Notes: generated by a model not told the origin, from the letters alone. A stretch of DNA of 64,000 nt from Mucilaginibacter pedocola (GCF_002013915.1 NZ_MBTF01000037.1:1-64000), one strand, 5' to 3'. Counted from the first letter of the stretch, positions 54,127 through 62,488 are shown. Translations and numbers: made by a program.

Positions 54127-55194
54127 TTAGTTTTTCCCCTTCAACGAAGCCATATCAATAACAAAACGGTACTTCACATCGCCTTTTAGCAAGCGGTCGT
54201 AGGCATCGTTTATGTTTTGGATATCGATCATTTCAATATCGGCAGCGATGTTGTGCGCGCCGCAGAAATCGAGCATCTCTTGTGTTTCGGGGATACCGCC
54301 TATCATAGAGCCTGCAAAGCTTTTGCGGCCGGGGATAAGGCTGAAGGCAGCTACCGGCAGCGGATACTCGGGTGCACCAACCAATGCCAGCGAACCATCT
54401 ACACGCAACAAACCCAAGTAGGCATTAATATCGTGCTCGGCCGAAACTGCATCCAGTACAAAATGCAGTTTGCCTCGGTATGCAGCCATTTGCTCTGCAT
54501 CTTTTGATAGCACTACTTCATCGGCACCCAGGCGTTTAGCTTCCGCAAATTTTGATTCGGATGTGGTGAAGGCCACTACATGTGCGCCCATGGCTTTGGC
54601 AATTTTAATACCCATGTGGCCAAGGCCGCCAATACCTACCACGCCAACTTTTTTGCCGGGACCAACATTCCAGTGGTGCAGTGGCGAATAGGTGGTAATA
54701 CCTGCGCAAAGCAATGGTGCAGCAGCGGCAGGGTCGAGGTTATCGGGGATGCGGAGTACGTAATTCTCGTCGACCACTACGCTTTCCGAGTAGCCACCGT
54801 AGGTAACCTGCCCGTCGATGAATTTGTCGGGAGCGTTGTAGGTACCTGTCATACCGGGTTCGCAGTATTGCTCCAAACCTTCCTGGCAGTACTCGCACTC
54901 GCGGCACGAATCTACTATACAGCCTACGCCCACCATATCGCCCACTTTAAATTTGCTTACATGGCCACCTACCGATACCACGCGGCCAACAATTTCGTGC
55001 CCGGGTACGCAAGGGTAAATAGTGCCGTGCCATTCGTTACGGGCGGTGTGCAGGTCTGAGTGGCAAACACCGCAGAATAAGATGTCTATCTCCACATCGT
55101 GCGGGGTAGGTTTGCGGCGTTTAATGTTTAATTGGTCTAAGGGGGCTTCGGCAGCTTCGGTGCCGAATGCTTTGATATTTGTTGTTTCTGTCAT
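54127..55194 (-). CDS. Zinc-dependent alcohol dehydrogenase (YahK/CAD-like)
   Basis: 355 residues. MDR fold: catalytic zinc ligands in FCGVCHSDLHTAR and PGHEIVGRV, structural zinc Cys set CRECEYCQEGLEQYCEPG, cofactor motif VGIGGLGHMGIKIAKAMGA. It fits the NADPH-dependent aldehyde reductase/cinnamyl-alcohol-dehydrogenase group. Probably lowers reactive aldehydes. It follows a cupin gene after 13 bases, and a regulator lies upstream, suggesting a small aldehyde-response operon. Confidence 0.93.
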   Translation of the reverse strand: MTETTNIKAFGTEAAEAPLDQLNIKRRKPTPHDVEIDILFCGVCHSDLHTARNEWHGTIYPCVPGHEIVGRVVSVGGHVSKFKVGDMVGVGCIVDSCRECEYCQEGLEQYCEPGMTGTYNAPDKFIDGQVTYGGYSESVVVDENYVLRIPDNLDPAAAAPLLCAGITTYSPLHHWNVGPGKKVGVVGIGGLGHMGIKIAKAMGAHVVAFTTSESKFAEAKRLGADEVVLSKDAEQMAAYRGKLHFVLDAVSAEHDINAYLGLLRVDGSLALVGAPEYPLPVAAFSLIPGRKSFAGSMIGGIPETQEMLDFCGAHNIAADIEMIDIQNINDAYDRLLKGDVKYRFVIDMASLKGKN

Positions 55195-55207
55195 AAGTCG
55201 TTTTAAA

Positions 55208-55603
55208 TTATTTAGTGTATTGCTCGTCGGTCACCTTTGCCAGCCAGGTAACCACTTCGCCGTTCACATCTTCCTGTATGGCAATATGGCTCATGGCCTT
55301 ATCGGGCGCGGCGCCATGCCAGTGCTTCTCGTTCGGTTCGAACCAAACTACATCGCCGGGCAATATCTCCTGTATCGCCTCGCCTTCGCGCTGTACGCGG
55401 CCCACGCCCGATACCACAATGAGCGTTTGCCCCGCGGGATGCGTGTGCCATGCTGTACGAGCACCCGGCTCGAAGGTTACGAGCGCCCCGGCACCTTTGG
55501 TTGCCTCTTTCTTCTGAAATAATGGGTCGATGCGTACCTGCCCTGTAAACCAGGCCTCGGGTCCTTTTACAGATGCCTGTGCACCATTTTTAATGATTTG
55601 CAT
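55208..55603 (-). CDS. Small cupin-domain protein
   Basis: 131 residues, single cupin barrel: [60 protein letters not shown], with the two His-rich metal-binding motifs (HTHPAGQT and KHWHG). Such single cupins are often co-encoded with AKR or alcohol dehydrogenase genes next to AraC regulators. Function not established. First gene of a pair with the dehydrogenase. Confidence 0.9.
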   Translation of the reverse strand: MQIIKNGAQASVKGPEAWFTGQVRIDPLFQKKEATKGAGALVTFEPGARTAWHTHPAGQTLIVVSGVGRVQREGEAIQEILPGDVVWFEPNEKHWHGAAPDKAMSHIAIQEDVNGEVVTWLAKVTDEQYTK

Positions 55604-55699
55604 ATGGATAGATTTTGATTGCTGCTCAAAAAAAGCACTGCAAAAGTAACTACCGTGCTAACGAAGTGTTTATAAAAATCAAACCGATGATTAAGAAAA

Positions 55700-56578
55700 T
55701 CAAACTTCGGCTGTACGCAGCGACATGGGGTTGGTACCCGTAAGGCGTTTAAAGTAGTTGTTGAAATAGCTCGGATACTCAAAGCCCAGGGCGTAGGCAA
55801 TGTCGGCAATGTTCCAGTCGGTGTGTTGCAGCAGGGCGCGGGCTTCGTTGATGATACGCTCGGCGATATGGGCGGTGGTTGGTTTTCCGGTTACCTCTTT
55901 TACGGCACGGTTAAGGTAGTTGATGTGCAGGCTGAGGTTTTGGGCATAATCCTGCGGGCTGCGCAATTGCAGGGGCTTATCGGGGCTTTCTACCGGGAAC
56001 TGCCGCTCAAGCAGATCGAGGAATACCGAAGTGATGCGCGAGGCGGCGTTCTTGTGCTGATCGTAACTTTCGGTGGGCTGCAGTTTCATGGCCTCGTGCA
56101 TAATAAGGTTGATGTAGCTACGCACCAGGTCGTCTTTATAGGCATATTCGCCTTCCTGCTCTTCCATCATCTTCAGGAAGATAGTGGCCAGGAAATCCTT
56201 TTGCTGCTCTGTAATATTAAGAATGGGGGTACCGCCTATCTTAAAGAAAGGCGATTGCTGCAGCATATCCGCTCGTTCAGATACATTCAGAAATTCTTCG
56301 GAAAACAGGCAGGCGTAGCCCACGCAGGTGGAAGAAACGGTTTCCCAGGAATAAGGCACCCGCGGGTTGCCGAAAAACAGCACGGTACCTTCGGCAACGA
56401 AGCTGCGGTCGGCGTAATGGATAATGCTTGTACCTGTGCTGAGGCATATTTTATAAAAATCCTTGCGGCTATAAATGCGGGTGGCGTTACTGTCGCCACC
56501 TATCTGGAAGGCGTTAAAGCCTTTCAGCTTCAGTTTGCTGTTATAATCAGATACGGGCCGGGTGCGTGCAGTTTCCAT
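55700..56578 (-). CDS. AraC-family transcriptional regulator
   Basis: 292 residues. N-terminal sensor with CLSTGTSIIHYADRSFVAEGTVLFFGNPRVPYSWE; C-terminal AraC domain RSPQDYAQNLSLHINYLNRAVKEVTGKPTTAHIAERIINEARALLQHTDWNIADIAYALGFEYPSYFNNYFKRLTGTNP. It is 96 bases upstream of the cupin-dehydrogenase pair on the same strand and probably controls it. Confidence 0.91.
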   Translation of the reverse strand: METARTRPVSDYNSKLKLKGFNAFQIGGDSNATRIYSRKDFYKICLSTGTSIIHYADRSFVAEGTVLFFGNPRVPYSWETVSSTCVGYACLFSEEFLNVSERADMLQQSPFFKIGGTPILNITEQQKDFLATIFLKMMEEQEGEYAYKDDLVRSYINLIMHEAMKLQPTESYDQHKNAASRITSVFLDLLERQFPVESPDKPLQLRSPQDYAQNLSLHINYLNRAVKEVTGKPTTAHIAERIINEARALLQHTDWNIADIAYALGFEYPSYFNNYFKRLTGTNPMSLRTAEV

Positions 56579-56639
56579 CCGGCAAATTTAAGGAAATCAA
56601 ACTTGTATTTTCAAAAAGCCCTTGGGAAGTAGGCTTACA

Positions 56640-57221
56640 CTACCCCAGCACCAGCACAGCGGTATTGATGATATCATCAAAAACAGCCTTATCTTTAGTT
56701 GATTTGGCAGTTACCTGTATGCCTTTTACGGTATTGAACAGGAAGCGGGCGAGGGCGCGGGCATCTTGTTGGTTGGTTATCTCGCCCTTTTCCTGCCCCT
56801 TTTTTATTACGGTGTAAAATATCTCGTCAATCTGCTGGTCGTTCTTTTGGATGGTTTCGCCCACCAGTTTATCGTGCAGGCCCATTTCCACTTCGGCGTT
56901 TACTATGAAACACCCTTTCTGACTTATATCATTCAGCAGACTGCTGCTTATAAATTCCAGCAGGCGTTTGATGGTTTCTTTGGCGGGCTGGTCTACGCGC
57001 ATCAGTTCGCAAAACTTGGCAGAGTTGGCGGTTTGGTAGCTATCCAGCGCTTTCAGGAACAGGCTGTGCTTATCGCCAAAGGTATCGTACAGGCTGGAGC
57101 GGCTGATGCCCAATCCATCCACCAGGTCCTGCATCGAAGTGGCGTTGTAGCCCTTCAGCCAGAACAATTCAATGGCCTTGTTCAGTACCTCTGTTTCATC
57201 AAAATCTTTCGTCCGTGCCAT
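56640..57221 (-). CDS. TetR/AcrR-family transcriptional repressor
   Basis: 193 residues. N-terminal helix-turn-helix ARTKDFDETEVLNKAIELFWLKGYNATSMQDLVDGLGISRSSLYDTFGDKHSLFLKAL, with a helical ligand-binding domain after residue 60. Cys residues (CELMR, KGCFIVNAE) may take part in sensing (inference). A perfect palindrome overlaps its own promoter (57229-57260). Upstream on the same strand is an SDR gene with paired operator-like dyads; such TetR-SDR neighbours are usually regulator and target. Confidence 0.92.
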   Translation of the reverse strand: MARTKDFDETEVLNKAIELFWLKGYNATSMQDLVDGLGISRSSLYDTFGDKHSLFLKALDSYQTANSAKFCELMRVDQPAKETIKRLLEFISSSLLNDISQKGCFIVNAEVEMGLHDKLVGETIQKNDQQIDEIFYTVIKKGQEKGEITNQQDARALARFLFNTVKGIQVTAKSTKDKAVFDDIINTAVLVLG

Positions 57222-57228
57222 AACCTAA

Positions 57229-57260
57229 AATAGCTTTGCCTAATAATAAGCAAAGCTATT
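57229..57260 (-). promoter_or_regulatory. Palindromic operator over TetR promoter
   Basis: AATAGCTTTGC (57229-57239) and GCAAAGCTATT (57250-57260) are exact inverted arms around ten bases, ending eight bases before the TetR ATG. On the minus strand the distal arm contains TAGCTTTG, a TAnnTTTG -7 box, so the dyad covers the promoter and likely start site. Autorepression is the natural reading. Confidence 0.6.
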
Positions 57261-57310
57261 CATTTTTAAAATGTTTTTAAGTGGGGCGCCGCAAACAGAG
57301 CGCAAAGGCC

Positions 57311-57420
57311 GGTGCGGTTCCCCTCTTGAGAGGGGTGGAGGGGTGTGTTTCGCAATTTTGCATAGTGGCTCACACACCCCTGCGCCCGCTCTCATCCAAC
57401 GCGCCCCCTCTCAAGAGGGG
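57311..57420. repeat. Long intergenic hairpin (repeat family with 61320-61440)
   Basis: CCCCTCTTGAGAGGGG (57320-57335) has its exact reverse complement at 57405-57420, and GGAGGGGTGTGT pairs with CACACACCCCT. The right arm (ACCCCTGCGCCCGCTC...CCAACGCGCCCCCTC) resembles that of the element at 61320-61440, so both belong to one family. Confidence 0.75.
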
Positions 57421-57441
57421 AAGTTGGAATCCCGATAAAAA

Positions 57442-58191
57442 TTATCTCACCCCGCCGCCTGCAAGCAGAGTTTCGTTTGTCAACCAGCGCGAATCGTCTG
57501 ATGCCAGGAATACGGCTATATCAGCAATATCATCCGGCTGGCCAATGCGCCCAAGCGGGGTGGTTTTAACAGCCTCGTGGTGGAAATCGCTGCCAATGAA
57601 ACCTGCAGCGTGTGTGCCTTCGGTTTCTACCATGCCGGGGTTTATTGAGTTCACGCGGATATTTTTTGGTCCAAGTTCTTTTGCCAGTACGTGAGTAATG
57701 GCATCAACAGCGCCTTTTGTAGCTGTGTAAATAGAACTTGCCGGAGGCGTAATAGCGCTCACTACCGAACCAATGTTGATAATGCTGCCGCCATTGGTGT
57801 TAAAGTTGGCAACTGCTGCCTGGGTGGTTAACAACAGGCCCAATACGTTGGTATCAAACTGGTAGTGGAAATCTTCCTCGTTTATCTGATCTATCGGGCT
57901 GAATTTGTATACGCCGGCGTTGTTCACCAAAATATCGGTAGGGCCAAAGGCTTTGGTGGTTTCTGCGAAGAGGTTCTCTACTTCGGCGCGGTTGGCCACG
58001 CTGCCTTGTACGGCAATGGCTTTACCGCCGTTGGCCACAATTTCTTCTACCACTTTATCGGCACCGGCTTTTGATGATGAGTAGTTCACCACTACCGAAG
58101 CGCCTGCTGCGGCCAAACTTTTTGCTATACCTGCACCAATACCTTTTGAAGCGCCTGTTACTACGGCTACTTTATTTTCTAACTTTTTCAT
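57442..58191 (-). CDS. Classical SDR oxidoreductase (FabG-like)
   Basis: 249 residues. TGASKGIGAGIAKSLAAAG, DILVNNAGVYKF, INIGSVVSAITPPASSIYTATKGAVDAITHVLAKELGPKNIRVNSINPGMVETEG are all SDR signatures (catalytic Ser-Tyr-Lys). Paralogue of 19041-19799, with a near-identical N-terminus. Its promoter lies between two GGAAyAATCGTTCC dyads. Substrate unknown; regulation beside TetR suggests an inducible detoxifying reductase. Confidence 0.92.
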   Translation of the reverse strand: MKKLENKVAVVTGASKGIGAGIAKSLAAAGASVVVNYSSSKAGADKVVEEIVANGGKAIAVQGSVANRAEVENLFAETTKAFGPTDILVNNAGVYKFSPIDQINEEDFHYQFDTNVLGLLLTTQAAVANFNTNGGSIINIGSVVSAITPPASSIYTATKGAVDAITHVLAKELGPKNIRVNSINPGMVETEGTHAAGFIGSDFHHEAVKTTPLGRIGQPDDIADIAVFLASDDSRWLTNETLLAGGGVR

Positions 58192-58217
58192 TGTTTTTCG
58201 TTTTAAATTTGTTTATT

Positions 58218-58264
58218 GGAATAATCGTTCCGCAAATATAAACACGATTTGGAACAATCGTTCC
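58218..58264 (-). promoter_or_regulatory. Double TetR-type operator around SDR promoter
   Basis: GGAATAATCGTTCC (58218-58231) and GGAACAATCGTTCC (58251-58264) are two dyads 33 bases apart. Between them, on the minus strand, is TATATTTG (58240-58233), an exact -7 box. The proximal dyad covers the expected start site and the distal one the -33 region, a typical repression layout. The TetR protein encoded downstream is the obvious candidate binder. Confidence 0.65.
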
Positions 58265-58709
58265 GATAAATAATTTTTATTAGTTTATTATGACAATGAC
58301 ACGAGTTTATCGGCGAGGTGTCTTGACAGGATTTAGGGATGGGCAGGATTATTTCAGGATTTTATTTTTTGGGATTTAACCGATTGAAAGATGATTTCAC
58401 CGATGGGAATCGATTTTATTGACTGCACCGATTTTTTTAATCTGATAATCCTATAATCATGCGAATCAGGGTTCAGAGAAATGCGATAGGGATAGGAGCG
58501 GAAAACCCACAGCCGCGGGTGGCTTGCGTGCGTGGAGAGGCGAGGATTTGCAGCGGATAGCCCGGGCCGCAGGTATCGCCATTATTTTACGCTTCCTTCA
58601 AGACAGATTCTAAATTCACCTAAACTTTTGCAATTCCTCAACATTTAAACAATCTTCACAAACATTACCGAGAATTTATACTTTAGCCTTTAATTACTAT
58701 GCACGCATA
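58265..58709. other. Gene-free interval with degenerate repeats
   Basis: No convincing ORF. About 58310-58470 contains tandem-like phrases (GACAGGATT, GGCAGGATT, TCAGGATT; GATTTCACCGATGGG, GACTGCACCGAT) resembling decayed intergenic repeats. The last about 100 bases are AT-rich and likely hold the promoter of the Fe-S protein gene. Confidence 0.5.
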
Positions 58710-60008
58710 ATGATAAGCCAATTTATCTTCATCATCATTTTAGGGGCGGCCGTTTATTTGTTCGGCAAAAACGTGGCTAAGGTTAGGCGCAATATTTTGT
58801 TAGGGAAAGATACCGACCGTAGCGACAATCCTGCAGAACGCTGGAAACTGATGGCTAAAGTTGCGCTGGGCCAAAGCAAAATGGTGAAACGCCCAACGGC
58901 GGCAGTGCTGCACTTGTTTGTTTATGTGGGTTTTGTGATCATCAACTTGGAGGTGCTCGAGATAATGATAGATGGCATCTTCGGTTCGCACCGGGTATTT
59001 GCCGGTCCGCTTGGCGGGCTTTATGGTTTGCTTATTGGCAGCTTTGAAGTGTTGGCATTTTTAGTGCTGGCATCATGCGTGATATTCCTGGTTAGGCGCA
59101 ATGTGGTTAAGTTGAAGCGCTTTACGGGTACCGAGATGACGGCCTGGCCAAAGTCGGACGCGAACTATATTCTCATTACAGAAATTTTATTGATGGCGGC
59201 CTTCCTCACCATGAATGCTGCCGATTATAAATTGCAAGCCCTGCATGTTGGGCATTATGTTACTGCGGGGAGTTTCCCGGTGAGCGCCTTAATTGCCCCG
59301 CTTTTGCCTGCGGGTGCCGGTGCTTTGGAGGCTATAGAGCGTGGTTGCTGGTGGTTCCATATCATTGGTATACTGGCCTTCCTGAATTACCTGCCCTACT
59401 CTAAGCACTTCCATATTTTGCTGGCCTTCCCTAACGTGTATTACTCTAATTTGAATGCCAAGGGCAAGTTCAGTAATATGGCGTCGGTAACCAACGAGGT
59501 GAAAGCTATGCTTGATCCATCCTTTGTGCCCGAAACTACCGAGGTGAGCCGCTTTGGTGTGAAGGATGTCACGGACTTAACCTGGAAGAACCTGATGGAG
59601 GCCTACACCTGCACCGAGTGCGGGCGCTGTACATCGGTTTGCCCGGCAAATATTACAGGTAAGCTGCTATCGCCCCGCAAAATTATGATGGATACCCGGG
59701 ACAGGCTGGTAGAGCTGGGCAACAATATTGATAAACACGGAAAGGACCATACTGACGATAAAAGCCTGCTGGATAATTACATTACCCGCGAAGAACTTTG
59801 GGCCTGCACTACTTGCAACGCCTGTGTGGAAGCCTGCCCGGTAAACATAAACCCGCTGGAAATTATTACCGAAATGCGCCGCTACGTGGTGATGGAGGAA
59901 TCGCAGGCGCCGGCCAGCCTAAACAATATGTTCGGCAACATGGAGAATAACGGTGCGCCGTGGAAATATAGCCAGGCGGATAGGTTCAATTGGGCGGAGA
60001 AGGGTTAG
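58710..60008 (+). CDS. Membrane Fe-S oxidoreductase, HdrC/GlpC-like
   Basis: 432 residues. About five membrane helices in the first 240 residues (FIFIIILGAAVYLFG; AAVLHLFVYVGFVIINLEVLEIMI; LLIGSFEVLAFLVLASCVIFLV; YILITEILLMAAFLTMNA; GCWWFHIIGILAFLNYLP) with His residues suited to b-heme. It then has a dicluster ferredoxin domain with CTECGRCTSVCP (near residue 300) and CTTCNACVEACP (near 365). It pairs with the CCG-domain protein at 60497-61285 and probably passes electrons between quinone and a soluble partner. Common in Bacteroidota; substrate unassigned. Confidence 0.88.
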   Translation: MISQFIFIIILGAAVYLFGKNVAKVRRNILLGKDTDRSDNPAERWKLMAKVALGQSKMVKRPTAAVLHLFVYVGFVIINLEVLEIMIDGIFGSHRVFAGPLGGLYGLLIGSFEVLAFLVLASCVIFLVRRNVVKLKRFTGTEMTAWPKSDANYILITEILLMAAFLTMNAADYKLQALHVGHYVTAGSFPVSALIAPLLPAGAGALEAIERGCWWFHIIGILAFLNYLPYSKHFHILLAFPNVYYSNLNAKGKFSNMASVTNEVKAMLDPSFVPETTEVSRFGVKDVTDLTWKNLMEAYTCTECGRCTSVCPANITGKLLSPRKIMMDTRDRLVELGNNIDKHGKDHTDDKSLLDNYITREELWACTTCNACVEACPVNINPLEIITEMRRYVVMEESQAPASLNNMFGNMENNGAPWKYSQADRFNWAEKG

Positions 60009-60071
60009 CAGTTGGCAGCTTGCGGTGGGCAGTTAGCAGTTTGCGTGACGGTTTAAGAAAGAAATTTTAAG

Positions 60072-60497
60072 ATGGAAAGAGATTACGAATTATTTATTGA
60101 GAAGGTGGCTGCATCTAAATTGGTGTGGGGATTGAAGGATAAAAAAGGATGGGCTAATTCGTCGTCGGCGGAGGATGAGGAAGTGGATGTTATTCCGTTT
60201 TGGTCGGAGCGGGCGTATGCCAAGGCTTGCGCGCGTGACGATTGGAAGGATTATACACCTACCGAAATTCCATTGGCTTACTTTTTAGAAGAGTGGTGTG
60301 TAGGCATGGCCGAAAACGACACGCTGATAGGTACCAACTGGAACTCGAAAATGATAGGAGGCGAAGGGGAGGCTTTGGGCATTGCGTTAGATATTCTGAA
60401 CCAGTTGAAGGTTATTAATTCGGCCATAAAGTTTAGCAGTTACGCCAGCATTGATGAATTTATAAGCGAAATAAGCGAAGAAGAAGAGCAACAATAA
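60072..60497 (+). CDS. DUF2750-family protein
   Basis: 141 residues, soluble, acidic. KLVWGLKDKKGWANSSSAEDEEVDVIPFWSERAYAKACARDDWKDYTPTEIPLAYFLEEWCVGMAENDTLIGTNWNS carries the DUF2750 pattern of conserved Trp, PFWS and W-x-GM. Function unknown. It sits between two Fe-S protein genes, and its TAA overlaps the ATG of the next by one base, so it is translated with them. Confidence 0.78.
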   Translation: MERDYELFIEKVAASKLVWGLKDKKGWANSSSAEDEEVDVIPFWSERAYAKACARDDWKDYTPTEIPLAYFLEEWCVGMAENDTLIGTNWNSKMIGGEGEALGIALDILNQLKVINSAIKFSSYASIDEFISEISEEEEQQ

Positions 60498-61285
60498 TGG
60501 AGCTGAATATCCCTACAATGGCGCAAATGGTTGCCGAAGGCAAAACGCCCGAAATACTTTTCTGGGTGGGTTGTGCCGGCAGTTTCGACGAGCGTGCACA
60601 GAAAATTACCCGCGATATATGCAAAATACTGCAGCATGTAGGCATTAGCTACGCCGTGCTGGGTACCGAAGAAAGCTGTACCGGCGACCCTGCCAAACGC
60701 GCGGGTAACGAGTTTTTGTTCCAGATGCAGGCCATGGCTAATATAGAGTTGCTGAACGCCTACGAGGTAAAAAAGATAGTAACGGGCTGCCCGCATTGTT
60801 TCAATACCATTGCTAACGAATACCCCGGGCTTGGCGGCACTTACGAGGTGATACACCATACCCAACTGATACAAGGCCTTATAAATGATGGCAAACTAAA
60901 GGCTGAAGGCGGCGAAAGCTTTAAAGGCCGCCGTATTACCTTTCACGACCCATGTTACCTGGGTCGCGGCAACGGCGTTTACGAAGCGCCACGTGCCGCT
61001 TTAGAAGTGCTGGACACCGAACTGGTAGAAATGAAACGCTGCAAAACCAACGGCCTGTGCTGTGGTGCCGGCGGTGCCCAGATGTTTAAAGAACCAGAAA
61101 AAGGCAATAAAGACATAAACGACGAGCGCATGGTAGATGTAATAGAAGCTAAAGCCGACGTAATAGCCTCGGGTTGCCCCTTCTGTATGACCATGCTGAG
61201 CGATGGTGTAAAACATCTCAACAAAGAGCAGGATATAAAAGTGCTGGATATTGCCGAGATAACGGTGAGAGCGAACGGGTTGTAA
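60497..61285 (+). CDS. (Fe-S)-binding protein with two CCG domains, HdrB-like
   Basis: 262 residues, soluble. Two cysteine-rich CCG modules: the first with FWVGCAGSFDERAQ, EESCTGDPAKRAGNE and GCPHCFNTIANEYP; the second with FHDPCYLGRGNGVYEAPR, GLCCGAGGAQMFKE and SGCPFCMTML. These bind [4Fe-4S] clusters in HdrB, LutA and GlpC-type oxidoreductases. Together with the membrane protein at 58710-60008 it likely forms a membrane-linked redox complex. Confidence 0.9.
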   Translation: MELNIPTMAQMVAEGKTPEILFWVGCAGSFDERAQKITRDICKILQHVGISYAVLGTEESCTGDPAKRAGNEFLFQMQAMANIELLNAYEVKKIVTGCPHCFNTIANEYPGLGGTYEVIHHTQLIQGLINDGKLKAEGGESFKGRRITFHDPCYLGRGNGVYEAPRAALEVLDTELVEMKRCKTNGLCCGAGGAQMFKEPEKGNKDINDERMVDVIEAKADVIASGCPFCMTMLSDGVKHLNKEQDIKVLDIAEITVRANGL

Positions 61286-61319
61286 ACCGAATTTGCCTCT
61301 ATAAAAAAGCGGGGGAATG

Positions 61320-61440
61320 TGCGATTCCTTCCTTGGGGAAGGAGGAGGAAGGGGTTTAGTAGACTGTGTAGATGCCAGCTTTGTGGCTAAACCCCTCCCT
61401 GCCTTTGCGCTCAGCCAACCGCACCCCTCCCCAAGGAGGG
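61320..61440. repeat. Intergenic hairpin (same family as 57311-57420)
   Basis: ATTCCTTCCTTGGGGAAGGAGG is nearly complementary to CCCCTCCCCAAGGAGGGAAT at the far end, and GGAAGGGGTTTAG pairs with CTAAACCCCTCC. The right arm parallels the 57374-57420 arm (ACCCCT-GC-GCGCTC-CCAAC-CGC-CCCCTC order). Confidence 0.65.
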
Positions 61441-61451
61441 AATTTTAAGGT

Positions 61452-61957
61452 TTACATCCCCCTCTGCCTCAAAAACGTCAGCCCCACTTTCAAGCTATCC
61501 AGCCTTTGGGGCGATAATTTCCGCACAGGGATGCTGACGGATGTACCCGTGGAATCGAGGTCGCCGGTTGGGTCCTGGTAGGTTTGGATAATGATATCGT
61601 CGGTTTGGGTCTGCATTTGCAGGGTATCTGTTTGCGCACTGCCGGGCAGATAATTTAAGCCTTTTAGCCGCTTGATATTGAAAGAATAATAAAGCCGCTT
61701 ACCCTGTTGATAAGTTTTTTGCAGGCGTATAAAATGATCGGGTGTGAGGGTTATTTCCCATTTGGCGATGTTTGGTTCGGCGGATGGTCGTAACTTTCTG
61801 TGAGGGCTTTATTGCCCCAGTTTACCCAGCCTTGTTCATCCATAAAAGCCGCAAAACCGCATAGCAAAGCCATTATTGCCAATAGCGGCACCGTTAAAAA
61901 TACTTTTTTCACCGTTGGTAGACGTGATGTTGGTATGACAACAATTAATACTATCAA
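61452..61957 (-). pseudogene. Membrane-anchored hypothetical protein, one-base frameshift
   Basis: The N-terminal frame (ATG at 61957) has a membrane anchor VFLTVPLLAIMALLCGFAAFM then WVNWGNKALTESYDHPPNQTSPNGK-stop. The next frame continues AEPNIAKWEITLTPDHFIRL, QKTYQQGKRLYYSFNIKRL and a long open stretch to a stop at 61452. Restoring one G (plus strand) at the GG near 61782-61783 joins them as ESYDHPAEPNIAKWEITL, about 168 residues. No family recognised; it may be a small exported or inner-membrane protein. Confidence 0.6.
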
Positions 61958-61983
61958 GTTAACAAATACAGTAAATTTGTGTT

Positions 61984-62469
61984 ATGGAATTTTCTTCACA
62001 TTCGCGCGTTTGGGTGTACCAAAGCAATCGTAAATTAACTGATGCCGAGGTGCTTGAAGCACAGGTTTACCTGGATAATTTTACCAAAAGCTGGACGGCC
62101 CACAGCAACCAGCTAAAGGCGAAAGCCGAGGTGCGTTATAACCGCTTTTTTGTGCTGATAGTAGACGAAAGCCAGGCAGGTGCCAGCGGCTGCTCAATAG
62201 ATAAATCCGTAAACTTTATGAAGCAACTGGAGCAGCATTTCGGCGTCAACCTGTTCGATAGGTTCAACCTGGCCTATCGCGATGGGGAAGAAGTAGTATC
62301 AGTTCCACGCGCGCAGTTCGAAGCTTTGTTGAAAGAAGGCAAAATAACATCAGAAACAGTTGTATTCAACAACCTCGCCCAAACCCTTACCGACCTGCAA
62401 ACCAAATGGGAAGTGCCTTTTAAAGATAGCTGGCATAAACAGTTGTTCGGCGATTTGGTGGTGGTGTAG
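61984..62469 (+). CDS. Conserved Bacteroidota protein of unknown function
   Basis: 161 residues, soluble. Seen: SRVWVYQSNRKLTDAEVLEAQVYLDNFTKSWTAHSNQLKAKAEVRYNRFFVLIVDESQAGASGCSIDKSVNFMKQLEQHFGVNLFDRFNLAYRDGEEV. This family is common in the phylum and is often labelled ABC transporter ATPase, but no Walker motif is visible and that label is not supported. Divergent from the frameshifted gene. Confidence 0.8.
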   Translation: MEFSSHSRVWVYQSNRKLTDAEVLEAQVYLDNFTKSWTAHSNQLKAKAEVRYNRFFVLIVDESQAGASGCSIDKSVNFMKQLEQHFGVNLFDRFNLAYRDGEEVVSVPRAQFEALLKEGKITSETVVFNNLAQTLTDLQTKWEVPFKDSWHKQLFGDLVVV

Positions 62470-62488
62470 ATATTTATTAAATTTGAGT

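Noticed and set aside
55823-56632. Plus-strand open frame of 269 codons
   Set aside because: Antisense to a clear AraC regulator; low-information translation.
58310-58480. Possible CRISPR-like phrases with CAGGATT and CACCGAT
   Set aside because: Repeat units are short, degenerate and irregularly spaced, with no cas genes nearby. No CRISPR array is present in the window.
61984-62469. Label as ABC transporter ATPase
   Set aside because: Homologues carry that label, but no Walker A, Walker B or signature motif is present in this 161-residue protein.
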